Made by a program: the position numbers and the translations under genes
Notes under the pieces: generated by a model
Seen by the model: the letters and a program-made list of their open reading frames with translations, nothing else
The model's database searches: none
Told to the model about the DNA's origin: nothing
Source of the DNA: Polytrichum commune
Lineage: Eukaryota > Streptophyta > Polytrichopsida > Polytrichales > Polytrichaceae
Length of the DNA: 64,000 nucleotides
NCBI GenBank assembly: GCA_950295325.1
Contig: OX485807.1
Location: 18,323,666 to 18,387,665 of the forward strand
Direction: 5' to 3'
In this document: piece after piece, positions 25,025-38,265 of the stretch
Numbering within the stretch: the stretch's first letter is position 1
Layout: each line of letters begins with the position of its first letter

Positions 25025-28000
25025 TACATCCGTTCCCGATGATTATCCACGCATCCGCATTAAAAAGGAACTGGTTAATAAAGAAGGTGGTGGGCCACAC
25101 TTATTGTGTGGGTGGGGACCCCCCTCGATATCACATGCCAGCTTGGCTGGCACCCCAAAAGTGGGGTTAAATAAGTTAACTATTACGAAAACCACTCTTC
25201 TTTTTTCATTCCAACATTACCTTACTAGGAAAGAGCGTGCATACGGGCATCACATTCATCACGATGTGCCATGGGGCGGGGGGTTTGTTAAGCGTTATGC
25301 CCCTTTTTGTTATTCGGGGTTTTCTTACAAAAATGAAGTGGTACTCATGTTGGAAGTTGTTCACAACACGCCCTTCAAAATCGATAGCTAGCTTGACCTT
25401 GGTATGTCTTATCGGAATAGTAGAAAGTCTATTAAGTTTAATATGTTTTTTCACATGTCGTCTCCATGTCAAGGGTCCCATGTGGAATTTGGCACTTGGT
25501 AGTTGCCATCATTGTGAATACCCCACATAATTTACGGAGGTTGTCGACCTCTCATTTTCCGCTGCCCTTTTAGAAAGGGAGCAAAAGTGAGAGGTTGAGT
25601 AATGTTATGGGGCCAACCCGACAAATTCTCTTGCTACTATCATTTTTTGGGGTTTAACATGGGTACGATGGCATGTTTGTCTTTCCATTTCATCAAAATT
25701 GCTCATTGTTCCTTGATCATATCGTAAAGGTCCCTCGTTGGAGGCCTTCATCATGTAAATGTTCTCATGTTTGCCCAACCACAAATTGGGTCAAATATGG
25801 GCTTGGTGTGTAGTCAATTCCATGTTCATGACACCATGGTTGTTGGTTCAATCTCAATTTGCAAACCCATACTAATTCTCCAACTGAAAGAGGGGGGGGG
25901 GGGCTGTAATTTCAAGGCGTCACATGCAATAAGGGGTATTTTAAAGGGGGAAGTGAAGTAAAGTGCATATTCATGGGAAATTTTCGTATCTGATAATTAT
26001 TTCTTCGGCTATATGTACTATATTCTTAACCCATTGTGTCAATATGAAGGCAACTTGAGTGATTCTAATTTATGTTCATGTCCAATTTCAACCAAAACTA
26101 CAAAACAATTCATTCATTTCCATATGAAAGGTATAGTTATAGTTGAAGAGTGGATTCCACCTCAGTTATTGTTTGTCCTATTAGTGCGATCCATGCCACT
26201 TGAAAACAACCAATTTATGGATCCTAGTGGAGAGTTTGTCTAAGAGGAAATGTATCCCACAAGCTATCTTGATTCCACACAATAAATATAACTGAGCCAT
26301 TTTATTTTATTTTTATTCCAAAAAAAACACTACAACTACTCTAATAACATCGGTATGTCGATTGTTATTGAGTTTCGATTCTCACATGTTGTTTTGCAAA
26401 CTTGTACTCCTCGAGGAGATACGTGAGACCCGCATCTATTATGTGTGGCCCACTCCCGCTTTGGAGTTCACCACCTTCTACTTCACCTTTAATTGGGAGA
26501 TGCCTATGGATATTTTCTTAACACATCCCTTGACTTGTTGTCCTCCATGAGAATGGGAGGCACGTGGTTTGATGAATTCAATTAGCTTAAAGTACAATGT
26601 CTTCAAATTCAACCCCTTTAAAAGTCTCACGATGATAAGTGGTTTTGGTATCATGGCGGTGGGAGTACAATTGGATCACATCGTTTGTGAAAATAGATGG
26701 GATATGTAACTTTTTTCTTTTTAGCGGTTACGTATTTAGTAAGAAAAATATAGTAAGGGATATGTATTGTCTTGTTGAAAAGGTTTGAGCCATTTGAGGT
26801 TAACCAAGGTATTTGATGAGGATGTACAACTAGGGAATCTAAATGGATCATGCCATGAATTTTAACTTCTCATTAACTTTGATATAGAAAATGCTCAATT
26901 TCATGCTAGGCATACATTCTCAAAACGGGACTTCTAACATCGACATGTTAAAATATCGTCTAGATGTTTAATGGGTTATCTTTTGTATCTTATGAAGAGC
27001 TCCTTGCACGGGTTCATTTCTTGACAGTTTCATAAAGACCTTCATATACTTAAACCCTTAGTTTCTAAGAGACTTTATATGGAATTTCCTATGCAGAAAA
27101 ACATACATATTGGATCACATGCATTATTTTCAGTTACTTTTGTAAACATCGATCATGTTTAAGTGAACTCATTATCAAGTGCACTTTTAAACAAGTTGAA
27201 TATCTCAATTCAATTGAAGATTTAAGTCCAACTACACCTAGTGAATACTTTTATACATACATATGCAAATTTAGTAGATCGTTTACCAGTATTACATTAT
27301 GAGAATTTTTTTCATTTCGTCCGAGACAAAAGACATTGTATCACATAAAGTTATAACTCATAAACATGTATACATATTTGATTTTGAGTATTGGTGAGAA
27401 CTCGTACAACATCATAATCATGTATATAGGTCGTAGATTTGACATGTTTCCATGTAGTCCACCCATCCACCGTTCGTTGGGGATCATTGTCCACCAAAAG
27501 TTTGTGTCAAAGTAGGCATGAAGTCGTAGCCGAGAGAACAACTCAACGAGCTATATATGTAGATGAAGAGACGTCCTTGTGTGAAGTTGGAAAAGGCGAC
27601 TTAGATTTCAAGCCTTTGGTACATTTTATTCTCTTAAGTGATCCCCACTTTCTTGGATTGCTTGTAGGAGCTTGAGGAAACCCTTGTTTACTTCCCCATT
27701 GCGAATCTCGGTGTGGAGGTAGCTACTCTCCTCTAAAGTAAACGTATCCTTTTATTCAACACTCCTTTTATGTTAGTGGTCGATTTACCACATGTGGTCA
27801 TGCCCTAAATGATCATACTTGCTTTGTTCTTAACGATGCTAGATCAAAATTGGGTTCTCACTCCAAGATTATGTGTCACTTGGTAACACTTGGGACATAA
27901 TTGAAATTCGATTACATATGTATCACTTGCACATCATGTTGGTAGTTTCACCTTCCACTAAATATTAGATTTAAGGAAACATAGTGAATCCTTATAACCA

Positions 28001-31000
28001 ACTTGGAATACATAGAGGTTATGGGTGAACTATACGTTGCCATATATGGATACATGTATGAATATGTGTATTTTTTATATAAAAATTATTCAAAATGCAC
28101 TCAAAGACATGTTTGAACTACGTTCAACAAAAAGAGAATTGCATTTATTTTATTACTTGATTTTTTGCCATTTAATATATTTTAAAATGTAAAATCTTAT
28201 GCTTAAATATTTCGAAGTAAGGTATTTTTTTCATATAACTAGGATTTAAGTAAAATTGGATTTATACATGAATTTTGGACAATGCCAACTGCTAGTATGA
28301 TGTACATTAGATCGCAAAACTACACAAATACAGTGGTTGGAGAACATGGAATATAAACATTCAAAGTTGTGGTTGTTGTATGATGTTTTTGTCCCTTGTT
28401 ACTTTTAAACAAGTGGTTTGTCCAAATTTACTTAAATGTCAATTATATGATACAACATACACAAAATACATAAGGATTACATATTTGTGATTTATGTGTC
28501 CACTAGCCATGGGTGACCAAAAGTTTATGAAGGTCCTATATAAATTCATCCATTAGGAAGGTAGGAATACATCACAATATTTCATTAGATGGATTTTTGG
28601 ATTTTCTAACTATGGAATTGACATCAAAAACCTTGAATTACTCTAGTGTAGTCCTATTGAAATGATTTGACCCCCAACCTCATAGGGGGTTTGTTTTACA
28701 TATCACGCCCTCATCTATGTTGTGTGACTTTACATAGGCACGACGAAACCCAAGCCACGGTTTGCATGAAGTCATGAATCCCACCACCATGTGCTAAAAA
28801 TGTGGTGTTCACATTGCCTTTTGGACTCCACTTGCCTCGCCTTTTGTGGCACAAAGTGCACAATTGCGACATTGGGGTAACATGGACGAGCCTTAAATGG
28901 TTACTATTTCCGACTAGCCCATTTCTCCTAGGGTATGAAACACGCAATTAGACCAAGATAGTTAGCCGATCCAAATCAAGGTTGTAGCCACTTCCCTCAT
29001 AATTCACGGAGCTCATATGAATACCTTCTTCATTAACAAAGTTAAAAATCATTTTGTTCATTGAACAATGATATACGTCCCCCTCCCCCCTTTCCCAATT
29101 ACGTTGCCTATTGAACCCACAATGGTCATCATATCTTGAGCATGCATTCCAAATTCATTCAAACAAATCCCTTTTTGGTCATATCCGCTTTTAGAGCCAC
29201 ACTCAACCCATAGAAGACTCAATTACATGTGTCCTAATAGGAAAAAGTAACCGAATAAGGGTCGTCTATCTTATAGCTTAGCTTGAGTACAAAGTCACAA
29301 CATGAAACCCCAAAAGGTTCATGTGATATTTCATGTACCTAAGTGGCCGCCACGTCATGCATGCCATCTCAGATTTTCTTACGGTTCTTTGCTGCATGTC
29401 CGGCCTTTGGGAAACAATGTTTCGGGTACATTCTTGGACTTAAGGATATTCCATTATCTTTCCCTTGCATGTTTTTTAAACAATTTTCGTGAGTGGGTGA
29501 TATAGTTAAAGTGGAAGCTTTACATGATCGCAATGGCAAATACTCGGACATCATCATCATCATCATCCTAATATTAATAATAATAATTTGGTGCATGACT
29601 CGCCTTGATGCAGTGAAACGTTCACATTTTCCCGGTATATCATGGCGAGCAATGCATGTGTCACACTTTCTAGTGACTCGTCATGCCTCCTATCTTACAT
29701 ACTGTTATTCATTTGCTATCAGCCGCTCCATTTTACTACTATTGCTACATTGTTTTACATGAGCTTTTCAGCCCGAATATGCTAGTGCAATGTTCTGTTG
29801 ACAAAACAAACAGAGTATAATTTTGAATAGTATCTTGGTTGTTCCGGTCCCACCCAATGCGCAAAGTCAACTGCATGATGTTATGTATATATGAGAAAAA
29901 TTAGCATGAAATCCATGTATGAATAGGACTAAGTGACCACATTAGACCCACACAATTTAGTGCATGTTGAATCGAGTTTCAATAGGGATCCCAACAAACT
30001 GGGTGGCAATCGGAATCACTCCAAGAAAAAAAATTCCAAACAAAACACACATATGACTATAACTTCAAAGGAACTGGCACTAGCAACGTAAAAGTCCCAG
30101 GGCAATCGCCCTATGTTGGTGAAAGGAAGATGCACATCTACTACGATGGTGGATTTGCATTTTTTTTAATGACATAGAACAAGTTTCTAGTGACGCATGT
30201 TGATTGCCCATGACTCATATTGTTTGTAGTGCGGGAATTTGGGACTCGACGGTATAAGTTATGTACACACACACAAGTGTCTAGGAAAGATTTTGAGCAT
30301 AACCAATCGAGATCCTAGTGATTCCAAGTCCAACAAATTTCATGGTGACATCTTTTGGTTTTCCTTATTGATATGCGATATATTCACTACATTCCTCTAA
30401 AATGATGGGTTAAATTCTCATGAAGTCTCAAATTTCAACTGGTTATTTCCCAATTCTAACCGGTCCATCTAATGTACTAAGGCCTAAAGTAACACCTTCA
30501 CTTTGGTGATACCTGATTTTAATCCTTAAGCTATCAACAAGTAAGTGCAATGGTGACATCAATTAAGTTATTGTTAAAAGCGAGTATTCATATGCAACAT
30601 TAAGTATAAAATAACATTAATTTGGCCATTTGTAATAGCCGTGTAAGAAGGATGTAAGAACACTTTTAGAAGAACACCAACTTTGGCCAATCACAATGGT
30701 TAATGCGGGATCTATCTGCTCAACAAGACAGGGTAAAAAGTGATGTACAAAAGAGGGACAACACCTTCATTTAATAAAAGATCCTCACTTGCAATAAGGT
30801 TGATTTTGTGGTGATTCCCACTAAGCAATCCAACATCAATAGACTCCCCTAGTTGAGAATAAAAAGCTCTTTCCTTAAGACGACTTTGAGAATTCTGTAG
30901 GTTCCACATAAATTTATTACTTTTTGAAATATTTTTGTAAACTTTCTATAGATTTACTAATCTATGGAAATTGTTCGAAAAAATTCCAAGCTACTAAACC

Positions 31001-32371
31001 TTCTTGAAATAGAAAATGTTTCTTAAAGTGTATCTTCAAGGCCTCAATACCTTATAACCAACGGCCAGTTTTCCCTATTCATTGATATAAGGTAAAGGGT
31101 GCTAAAACCAATGCCTATAAACGGCTCACAATTGCCAACACTCTACTACCTTGAATTGTTTCCCATGGTGTAGGAGTGTATGGGCCCATGGAGTGACGGT
31201 TCAGGTGCCATTAGTGGCGCCACCTCATAGCAGCCTCCACTACCTCCGTGTAGGGCAAGTAACGGGCTCTACTCTACCTGGGGTTGGTTCAAGATGAGTT
31301 TAGGGTGGCTTGTCAATGCCTATTCTAGCCATTCTATACATGATTCTAGCCATTTTATTCACAAAGCCAAGGAGGTAGGCCCACAAAGCACAAGGGATCG
31401 GTTCTAGGCATAAAGGGGGTCAGTACCCGGGATGCAGCGGGGCCGGCACCTAGGGTGCAAGGTGACAGGTTTTGCAAGCGAGCCGGGTGGGATCACGGAG
31501 GCGGCCATGTGGATGTGTGCACCGTTACTAGTTGGCCTTCGATCTAGCTTGAGTCCAGTTCCCAACCATGTTGTGTTGGTTCTAGGCAACATGAAAGTTC
31601 AGAAACACGAAAGTCCTCACCCTATGCAACGTCACCATACACAAAGCCTATGGATTGGTTTAAGAAAACTACCGGTTTTGGCTTAGAATCTTCATCGAAC
31701 ACTCCATCGAGGCTCAACAAAACCGTTTCCATTCCTCTATTACCCATATTTTAACCCAACGGCTCACATGAATGACCTTTCTTATACACCCACCCCATAG
31801 CCGGCCGTATGCATGCGCGGTAGCTCAAAAGTGTCGGTTTTAAGCACCTTCTCCACCTTACCACACCGCCATCGACCAAGGTGCCATGAACGCATCGGCT
31901 TGGCCCGCACTAACTTACAATACACACACACACATATACACACATATACATATACATATATTATCCAAGACATGCGGGCGCGGCCACACATGATGCTTCC
32001 TTGGATGGGAAGGAAGGAAGGAGTGTGTGTAGTGGGTTCTCCTTTTCTTCTTTTTCCCTTCTTTTGTTTTGGGGCCTTGTTTTTGTCCCGGGAACATGTG
32101 GGGGTGTCGGTAATTGAGGAGCCCCCCACGAGCGACAAAGAAAGGCTGAGTGGGAGAGTGTGGTCCAGGGCCACTGGCTGATGAGGCCCATTCCCCTGCC
32201 AAGGAGGCAACATGCCACATCATCACCAACCACGAGGGCCGTCATGGGCCACTACCCCACCACACCCCCCCCTTCCTATTATGTTATGAGCCTAGTGACG
32301 CCACAAGTGTAGTGTGGTAAGCTCATTAGCTTGGGTGTGTAGTCCTCCTCGTCTCATCACTTGGATATGAA
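25025..32371. other. Intergenic DNA without genes
   Basis: No gene or autonomous transposon recognised. Seen here: a hairpin at 25547-25595 (arms ACCTCTCA and TGAGAGGT, 20+ bp stem), a G12 run at 25892-25903, a dispersed repeat copy at 28890-29080, a CAT/TAA triplet run at about 29549-29587, and a CA/TA microsatellite at about 31921-31962. The stretch from 31.2 to 32.3 kb is less AT-rich. Its several overlapping frames look like composition effects. Confidence 0.5.
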
Positions 32372-32867
32372 GACCACTTCCCTTCCCACACGAGCCAAGA
32401 GCCGTGACCGTGAAATTGTGAGAGCCCAAAAGAAAAGTGTCCAAATGCCGTCCCAAGGCACCTCCACCATCACATTAGTGTGGTCACGGACCCTCAAGTA
32501 TAGCGTGACGTCACACGTGACCGGGCCCTCGACCAAATGCTATTTCAATGAATGTCTATTCACATGATAGAGTAAAATCAACCAACAATTGTGAGTGTTC
32601 GGAGAGCCATGGTCTCCCGGTTTTGTGTCAGGCCAGCCTCCAAGAGATGGTTTTTGGAAAATAGTCCAAGTGACCATGACACATGAACCATTCGATGTCA
32701 TGTAGGTAGGAGTGCATGTAGACTTTACCATCCGTCTTGCATTCACATACCGCGTTCGTCCCTCAAGCATCGTGGGAAGCGAACTTGGCCCGGCTTCACC
32801 TGCTCCACCAATGAGAGTGCTTGAAGTGTACTGGTCACGGGCCCTCAGTCTCGTGTGTGAAGTGGCC
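32372..32867 (-). mobile_element. PIF/Harbinger-like MITE, long variant, inverted
   Basis: About 495 bp, the reverse complement in content of the element at 24573-25024. Shared segments include GGCTCTTGGCTCGTGTG (read on minus), AACGTTTGGTTGAGGGCC-like sequence and GTAAAGTCTACATG. The right end CTCGTGTGTGAAGTGGCC is intact. The left end is damaged (GACCACTTCCCTTCCCACA), so it is probably immobile. Confidence 0.75.
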
Positions 32868-33059
32868 ATGAAGCAAGCTACCTCACCTTGCCTCCTCTGC
32901 CAGAAAGGATTTTTTTTTTTTTGGTTTTGTTTTGGGCCGCCATTGAAGCACGAGGGGTGACGTACCTCTTCAACGGCCTGGAACTTGTCTGTATTTTGGG
33001 AATCTCATTACATGGTCCCGTGCCCGATTGGTTACTTGCATTCGAGCCAAGGATCACAA

Positions 33060-33500
33060 TAGTCCAAAGCCCCACACATGATCACGTAATGTGTAGGTGG
33101 AGGAGGGCCCATGGAGAGTTGCCATGGAGAGTTGCCCCCCCCCCCCCCCCTTCTTTCAATCATATCTTATTATCATGATGAAAGGGGAGAAAGAGAGAGA
33201 GAGAGAGAATTGTTGCATACGAACGTATTTTGTTCTCTAGATGACGTAAATGATAGTTGCAAAGAAGTATTTGAACCACGTGTTAAGCATCTTACATAAA
33301 AACTCGACCCCCCTCTGCCTTCCCATAAGTTTTGTTGTTGTCGAATTCTGTGAACAGACTTGGACTGCACTAACTTTGGGGGGGGGGTCTTAAAAGTTAA
33401 TTATGGTGTCATACCAGCTGAGAATGGTAATATTTGGGTAGCGTGTTGTTTATATAGTTCTATGATCCATGCCCCCCCCCCTCAATCATATCTTATTACC

Positions 33501-33543
<43 letters not shown>

Positions 33544-33790
33544 GTTGCATGCGCACATATTTTGTTTTCTAGATGGTGTAAATGATAGTTGCAAAGAAGT
33601 ATTTGAACCGTGTATTAAGCATCTTACATAAAAACTCGACCCCCCTCCGCCCTCCCATAAGTTTTGTTGTTGTCGATTTATGTGAACAAACTTGGACTGC
33701 ACTAACTTTTTTTCTTGGGGGGGGGGGGTCTTAAAAGTTATTTATGATGTCAAATCGGTTGAGAATGGTAATCTTTGGGTAGCGTGTTGT
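33060..33790 (+). repeat. Tandem duplication of about 325 bp with C-, GA- and G-runs
   Basis: Two head-to-tail units, each carrying in order: a poly(C) run (C16 at 33135-33150; C10 at 33472-33481), CAATCATATCTTATTA, a (GA)n run (about 33185-33208 and 33503-33541), TTGTTGCAT, AATGATAGTTGCAAAGAAGT, ACATAAAAACTCGACCCCC, a poly(G) run (G10 at 33378-33387; G12 at 33717-33728) and GGGTAGCGTGTTGTTTATAT. The units resemble the left part of the MITE that follows at 33933, so this looks like a duplicated older copy of that element. Confidence 0.8.
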
Positions 33791-33932
33791 TTATATAGTT
33801 ATATGATCCATGATTCCATGTTGGCATTCCATGTCCAATTGGTTGTGGGCAAAGAATCACAGTAGTCCACAATTGGACATGATCAAGTTATAGATGAAGG
33901 GCCATGGAGAATCGCTCCCCTCCCTCAAATCT

Positions 33933-34205
33933 TACCATGGTGAAAGGGATAGAGAGGGAATTGTTGCATATGAGTGCACCTCATCCAAGAAACTTACAAA
34001 CCTGAGCATTTAGTATAAGTTTGTTGTCAATTCATATGAGAGGACGTGGAGGTTACTAATTTAGAGCATTTTAAAGCTAATTTTGATGTCAAATTATCCA
34101 AAAAAAGGAATCTTTGGGCAACTCGTCATTTTGCGGCTTTTATGTTGGATGAATAAGAGGTACGCTCATATGCGATAATTCTCTCTCACCTTGTGAAAGA
34201 TGGTA
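33933..34205 (+). mobile_element. MITE, GAGGGAATTGTTGCATATGAG family, copy 1
   Basis: 273 bp. Left arm TACCATGG..AAAGGGATAGAG followed by GGGAATTGTTGCATATGAG. Right arm is the inverted match: CTCATATGCGATAATTCTC then CTCACCTT..AAAGATGGTA. The arms are about 45 bp with several mismatches. A second copy is at 48868-49166, and the right arm alone recurs at about 56665-56745. Confidence 0.7.
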
Positions 34206-37125
34206 GACGGCATTTCTATTGGATAGGAATAGTGTGCATTTGAGAGACCACCAAAGTGAGATTTAACTTACTTGGATCCTACCTTAGCGGTTTTGAATCT
34301 ACAATTCAAATAATTCATAGATTTTTAAAATTAGACTCTAACAATATTGAAAATCACCATTTCCTCAACTTTAAAAAAAAAAGTTTTTGTTGTTGGGGTT
34401 GGGGTTGAATGGTAGTTTCATCCACAAGTAAATTTCATGTGACTTCTAAGATTTTATGAAATGATGTTGATTCCATTAAAGTCACGTAGTAGGTAGGACA
34501 ACTATGTGGAGGGATTGAAGCAAAAGCAATTCCCTCGATTATAAGGTTCCACACTATTTTGAATGAGTGATGGACATATAAGTGTGGGCCACACTATGAG
34601 GTAGATGTGAATTGGATGCTTTTCTCTATACACCCACTTCTTGTAGGATATGAAACACACAATCAATGCGGGATGATTACCAATTTCAAATCATGCCCAT
34701 AGTCATTTGTCTCATGTTTTTGGAGCTCATACGCATATATTGTTCGTTATCAAAGTGAAGATTCTTGTACTCATCGAGTGGTCATATAGGTCCCCACAAT
34801 CACGCTGACTATCAAGCCTAGAATGGTCAACATATTTTGAGCATTAAGTCCTATTTCTTCTAAACACGTGCCTTTCTAGTATCATTTCTTACCTCCACTA
34901 AAATCATACCCATGGTATTTACTATAAAACACGATGGGCGAAAGATAACGGTCTAAAGCCACACGAGTTAGGATTTAGAAATTTAAAACAGCAGTTGATA
35001 CCATGTTTCGGGGGGACAATCAATGTGGCAAATACCAAAAATTGGACATGAGAAGGAAACATTGTTTATGATAGAGATGTTCTTAAAACTCCTAAGCATC
35101 CAAGAGGCAATGTATGGACCTCAAAGTGCAAAGAGCTCTCAACAAGTGCACACTTCTCACACCGATTGAATATTGTAATGTGGTTGAAGGTTTTCTTTCG
35201 AATACACAACTTGGGTGTCCTTTGCTTCAAATGTATACTTAGTATATCCATCAAAACTGTCACATGTGACTCTATATATTATTGAGTTACGAGAACATGC
35301 TAAAAAATCCTCGAACTCATCAATACAAAGAATTATGATTTAAAGACTTGATGAAGGCTGGTAGAAGACATGCACATAGATCATTCAATGGGCTTTTTAA
35401 CGCTTTAAAGATTGATGCTTAGTTGATGAGCACAAGGGGTGGGGGGGGGGTCCCAATGTGAGGTGGTTTTTATTTTTATTTATTTTATTTTTATAAATGA
35501 AAGAAAATAGGGCCACTAGAATTGGAAGACAAATAAAACCTTTTTCTTTTTCTTTTTCTTTTGGTTGTTGGTTCGTTTGCCATGTGAACCATGGGGTAGA
35601 AGCACCACTTGCATGTGAGCTTGAGCCAACACGTGGATATGTGTATGTAGCATTGTGGGGAGATGGAGACCCAAGAAGGTTATATCATTGTATCAAAAAC
35701 TGGAAGGTACAGTAGTTGTGTGTGCACACATACGAGAGCAACCTTTCTTCAAGATGACTTCTCCTTTGCGTTATTGCAATAACGTGTGTGCACTTGAGCC
35801 ATGTGGGTGGCGAATATTTCACTTTTGTTGTGACGTGGACCCCTTGCTGTTGTTTTCCCATTGGAATGAATATTTTGTCATGGAAGATGGGAACTACATT
35901 ATGTGGGCCTTATGTGGTCGCTCTTCTTAATCACGTACCTATACGAGCAGTGTTTAGGAAGGCTTGTAGTTGAGAGTGTCCACAGTAAAACTAGATGTAT
36001 TATGACGAGATCGGACTATGTGATCATATCAAGGACATCATTCCACGGTCAATACTTAACAATGTTGGAAAGACCCGTGTGATTTTTTATTTTATTTTTT
36101 TAAGTTTTCACTTTGACCTCCTACGCCATTTGCTCCAATTTTGAAACTTGTAATCAATAGTCTACGTGATTTGCAATTGTTAACCAAATGAGATGATTTT
36201 TTCACCAATCTAGAAACCAATAACTCGGCGTGGAGTTGAAATTGCCCAAACATGACCACATATAGTAAATAAAGAGAGTGGGCCTAGTTCAATAAGTCAC
36301 CCTAATCAACTACCCTCATTTGAGTGATCCGTGCATCGAAAAAGTGGACACCAAAGTCCCACTTGTATGTGTTTGATATTTGTTACCTAATTCTGCACTC
36401 ATGCATTCGACTCAATTGGGGCAACCTAAATTATCATTTGAAAAGAAACATGATGTCCACATTGATAATGAACAAGGTATTCATATCATGGAGCCCATGA
36501 AACTATGAGAACATTGGCCGCAACCCTTGGTTTGGATTCGCCAATCATTTTGTACCACTCACATGTTAAGTGTCCTAGGAGAAGGGGCTACCTCATAGGG
36601 AAGAAAGTGTTTGGAATAGGTGCACCTACCCATAGTGCAATCGAATCAAGCTCCAATACATCGTGGTCCCAACACAAGAGCATGGGTGTCGGCCGCCATA
36701 GCCAATTTGCAATACACTTAACCGTGGGGGTGGGCGGGGGTGATGGGAACCTACAACGTAAGCTTCGCGGAGCCTCGTAGTGGTGTTCACCGGAACTTTC
36801 ACACCCGTGGAATTTTACCAAGCAAAGTCGTTCATGTTCTATGATATTCGAACAACCTATCGAACTTTCGTTAGTAAAAATTGGATTCCAGAGTACGACG
36901 TTATTTGGATCGTGTAATCCCGAATCGCAACACACACGATTTGGGGTTAAATCAATGTAGTAAGTCACAAATGAACCGGTTGAGTTTGAGAAACAAACCG
37001 GTTGGAGTTCATCAAGACTTCAAGAGAACTACCCGTCGGTTTAGAGGAATCTAGAGAACATGCTTCAAACTAATAAAAAAACACCGAAAGATGTCAACAT
37101 GTAACCGGTTGGACTTGGAAAACAA
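34206..37125. other. Intergenic DNA with repeat fragments
   Basis: No gene recognised. Contains dispersed repeat copies at 34610-34800 and, inverted, at 36470-36600; a G10 run at 35441-35450; a (TTTTC)n stretch at about 35540-35562; the GAAGCACCACTTGCATGT repeat at 35565-35880; and at 35905-36270 a segment homologous to 57635-57980, with landmarks CCTTATGTGG, GGCTTGTAGTT and TTTTCACTTTGA. Confidence 0.5.
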
Positions 37126-37452
37126 TACACTAAAAAGGATATTTAGTGTTTGATTATATTTAATGTTGTTACCACCCTACCTTGCTCAACATTAATTTTC
37201 AACTCCTTGACAACTAGTACTAGACATAAATGTGTTGCTATCTTCCCGACTGCCACCTCCCTTCCTGTGAAGCATGGACTTCATATCCTTACTAACACTA
37301 AATTCAAACATGTAACTTCCACATATTACCATAGTTGATATTCAATGTTTGAGTTTACATTTAATGTTACTTACTTTCATAGGTTTATTTTTACACTTAG
37401 TGTATGCACTTGTGTTTAGTGTATCAAACACCAAATATCCTTTTTAGTTTAG
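37126..37452. mobile_element. MITE, GGATATTTAGTGTTTGAT family, copy 2
   Basis: 327 bp. Left end TACACTAAAAAGGATATTTA continuing GTGTTTGAT; right end is the complement (ATCAAACACCAAATATCC then TTTTTAGTTTA). Interior landmarks (AATGTTGTTA, TGACAACTAGT, ATGTAACTTCCACAT, ACATTTAATGTTACTTACTT) match the copy at 3631-3947 in the same order. It carries an unrelated insert of about 60 bp near 37235-37285. Confidence 0.75.
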
Positions 37453-37741
37453 CATCTCAACTAAGTATGACCAAAAACCTCCCCGGACACTTGGAGTGAG
37501 AGAGAGGTGACTTCGAAGCTCGAGGCGTGCATGCATGGGTGGGAATTATTAATACCTATGCCAGAGTACGGCTCTAGTGTAATACACTTTCACTTTGCAG
37601 TTGCCATCTCATCACCTCGCTTGTGTCAGGGCCCTGCTCATAAATTATCAAAGCATTCGAGACAAAAGAACAAAGAAAGAAAAAGGGACATTGTTTTCTT
37701 ACAACGGGTACGACGTTAAGTTACGACCCGTTTTTGCCTAT

Positions 37742-37972
37742 GGTGCACTCTTTTGTCTAATTAGTGTGGGTTACCATTCGGAGTTACGTGTTGCTACAAC
37801 TTTTTAACTGATGTCATTGTGTTTTTTTACCAACTAAGTCATATCACATTCTTCAATGTTTATACTACCCACTTGTGTTATTTGGGTACAATATGATACT
37901 CTCAATACAAAGTTATAGCAACACACAACTCCGAACGGTAACCTACACTTGTGTATGGACACAATTGCTAAG
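37742..37972. mobile_element. MITE of the TAGTGTGGGTTAC family
   Basis: About 230 bp with diverged inverted arms. TAATTAGTGTGGGTTACC then GGAGTTACGTGTTGCTA on the left pair with TAGCAACACACAACTCC then GGTAACCTACACTTGTG on the right. The same arm sequence occurs in the element at 44419-44650 and, as a single arm, at about 44760-44810. The outermost ends are too diverged to place exactly. Confidence 0.6.
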
Positions 37973-38232
37973 AGGGATGCTTTTTTTCTCCCTTTCTATG
38001 CACCCACTCAATCTCATAGGATATACAGTATGAAACATGGAATTAGTACAAGATGATTAGCAAATCCAAGTCGTGCTCGTAGCCATTTGCCTCAAGTGCT
38101 TTTGGAGCTCATATGAATGTTGTATTCATTACCAAGGTGAAGACTGTCTTGTTCATCAAGTAGTCATCTAGGTCCCCCAGTCATTGTAGAACAATTAGCA
38201 TATTTTGAGCATGTTGTTTTTTCTTTTTCTTC

Positions 38233-38265
38233 TTTTTTTTTTTTTTTGGGGGGGGGGGGGGGGGG
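38233..38265. repeat. T15-G18 homopolymer junction
   Basis: Fifteen T followed directly by eighteen G, the longest poly(G) in the window. It lies just after a copy of the GCAAATCCAA dispersed repeat (37960-38170). Confidence 0.9.

Noticed and set aside
31782-32245. Overlapping frames of 94-143 codons near 32 kb
   Set aside because: They run through a CA/TA microsatellite and into a MITE and share no features of real proteins.
33360-33702. Frames rich in Arg-Glu or Leu-Ser repeats
   Set aside because: They are translations of the (GA)n microsatellite.
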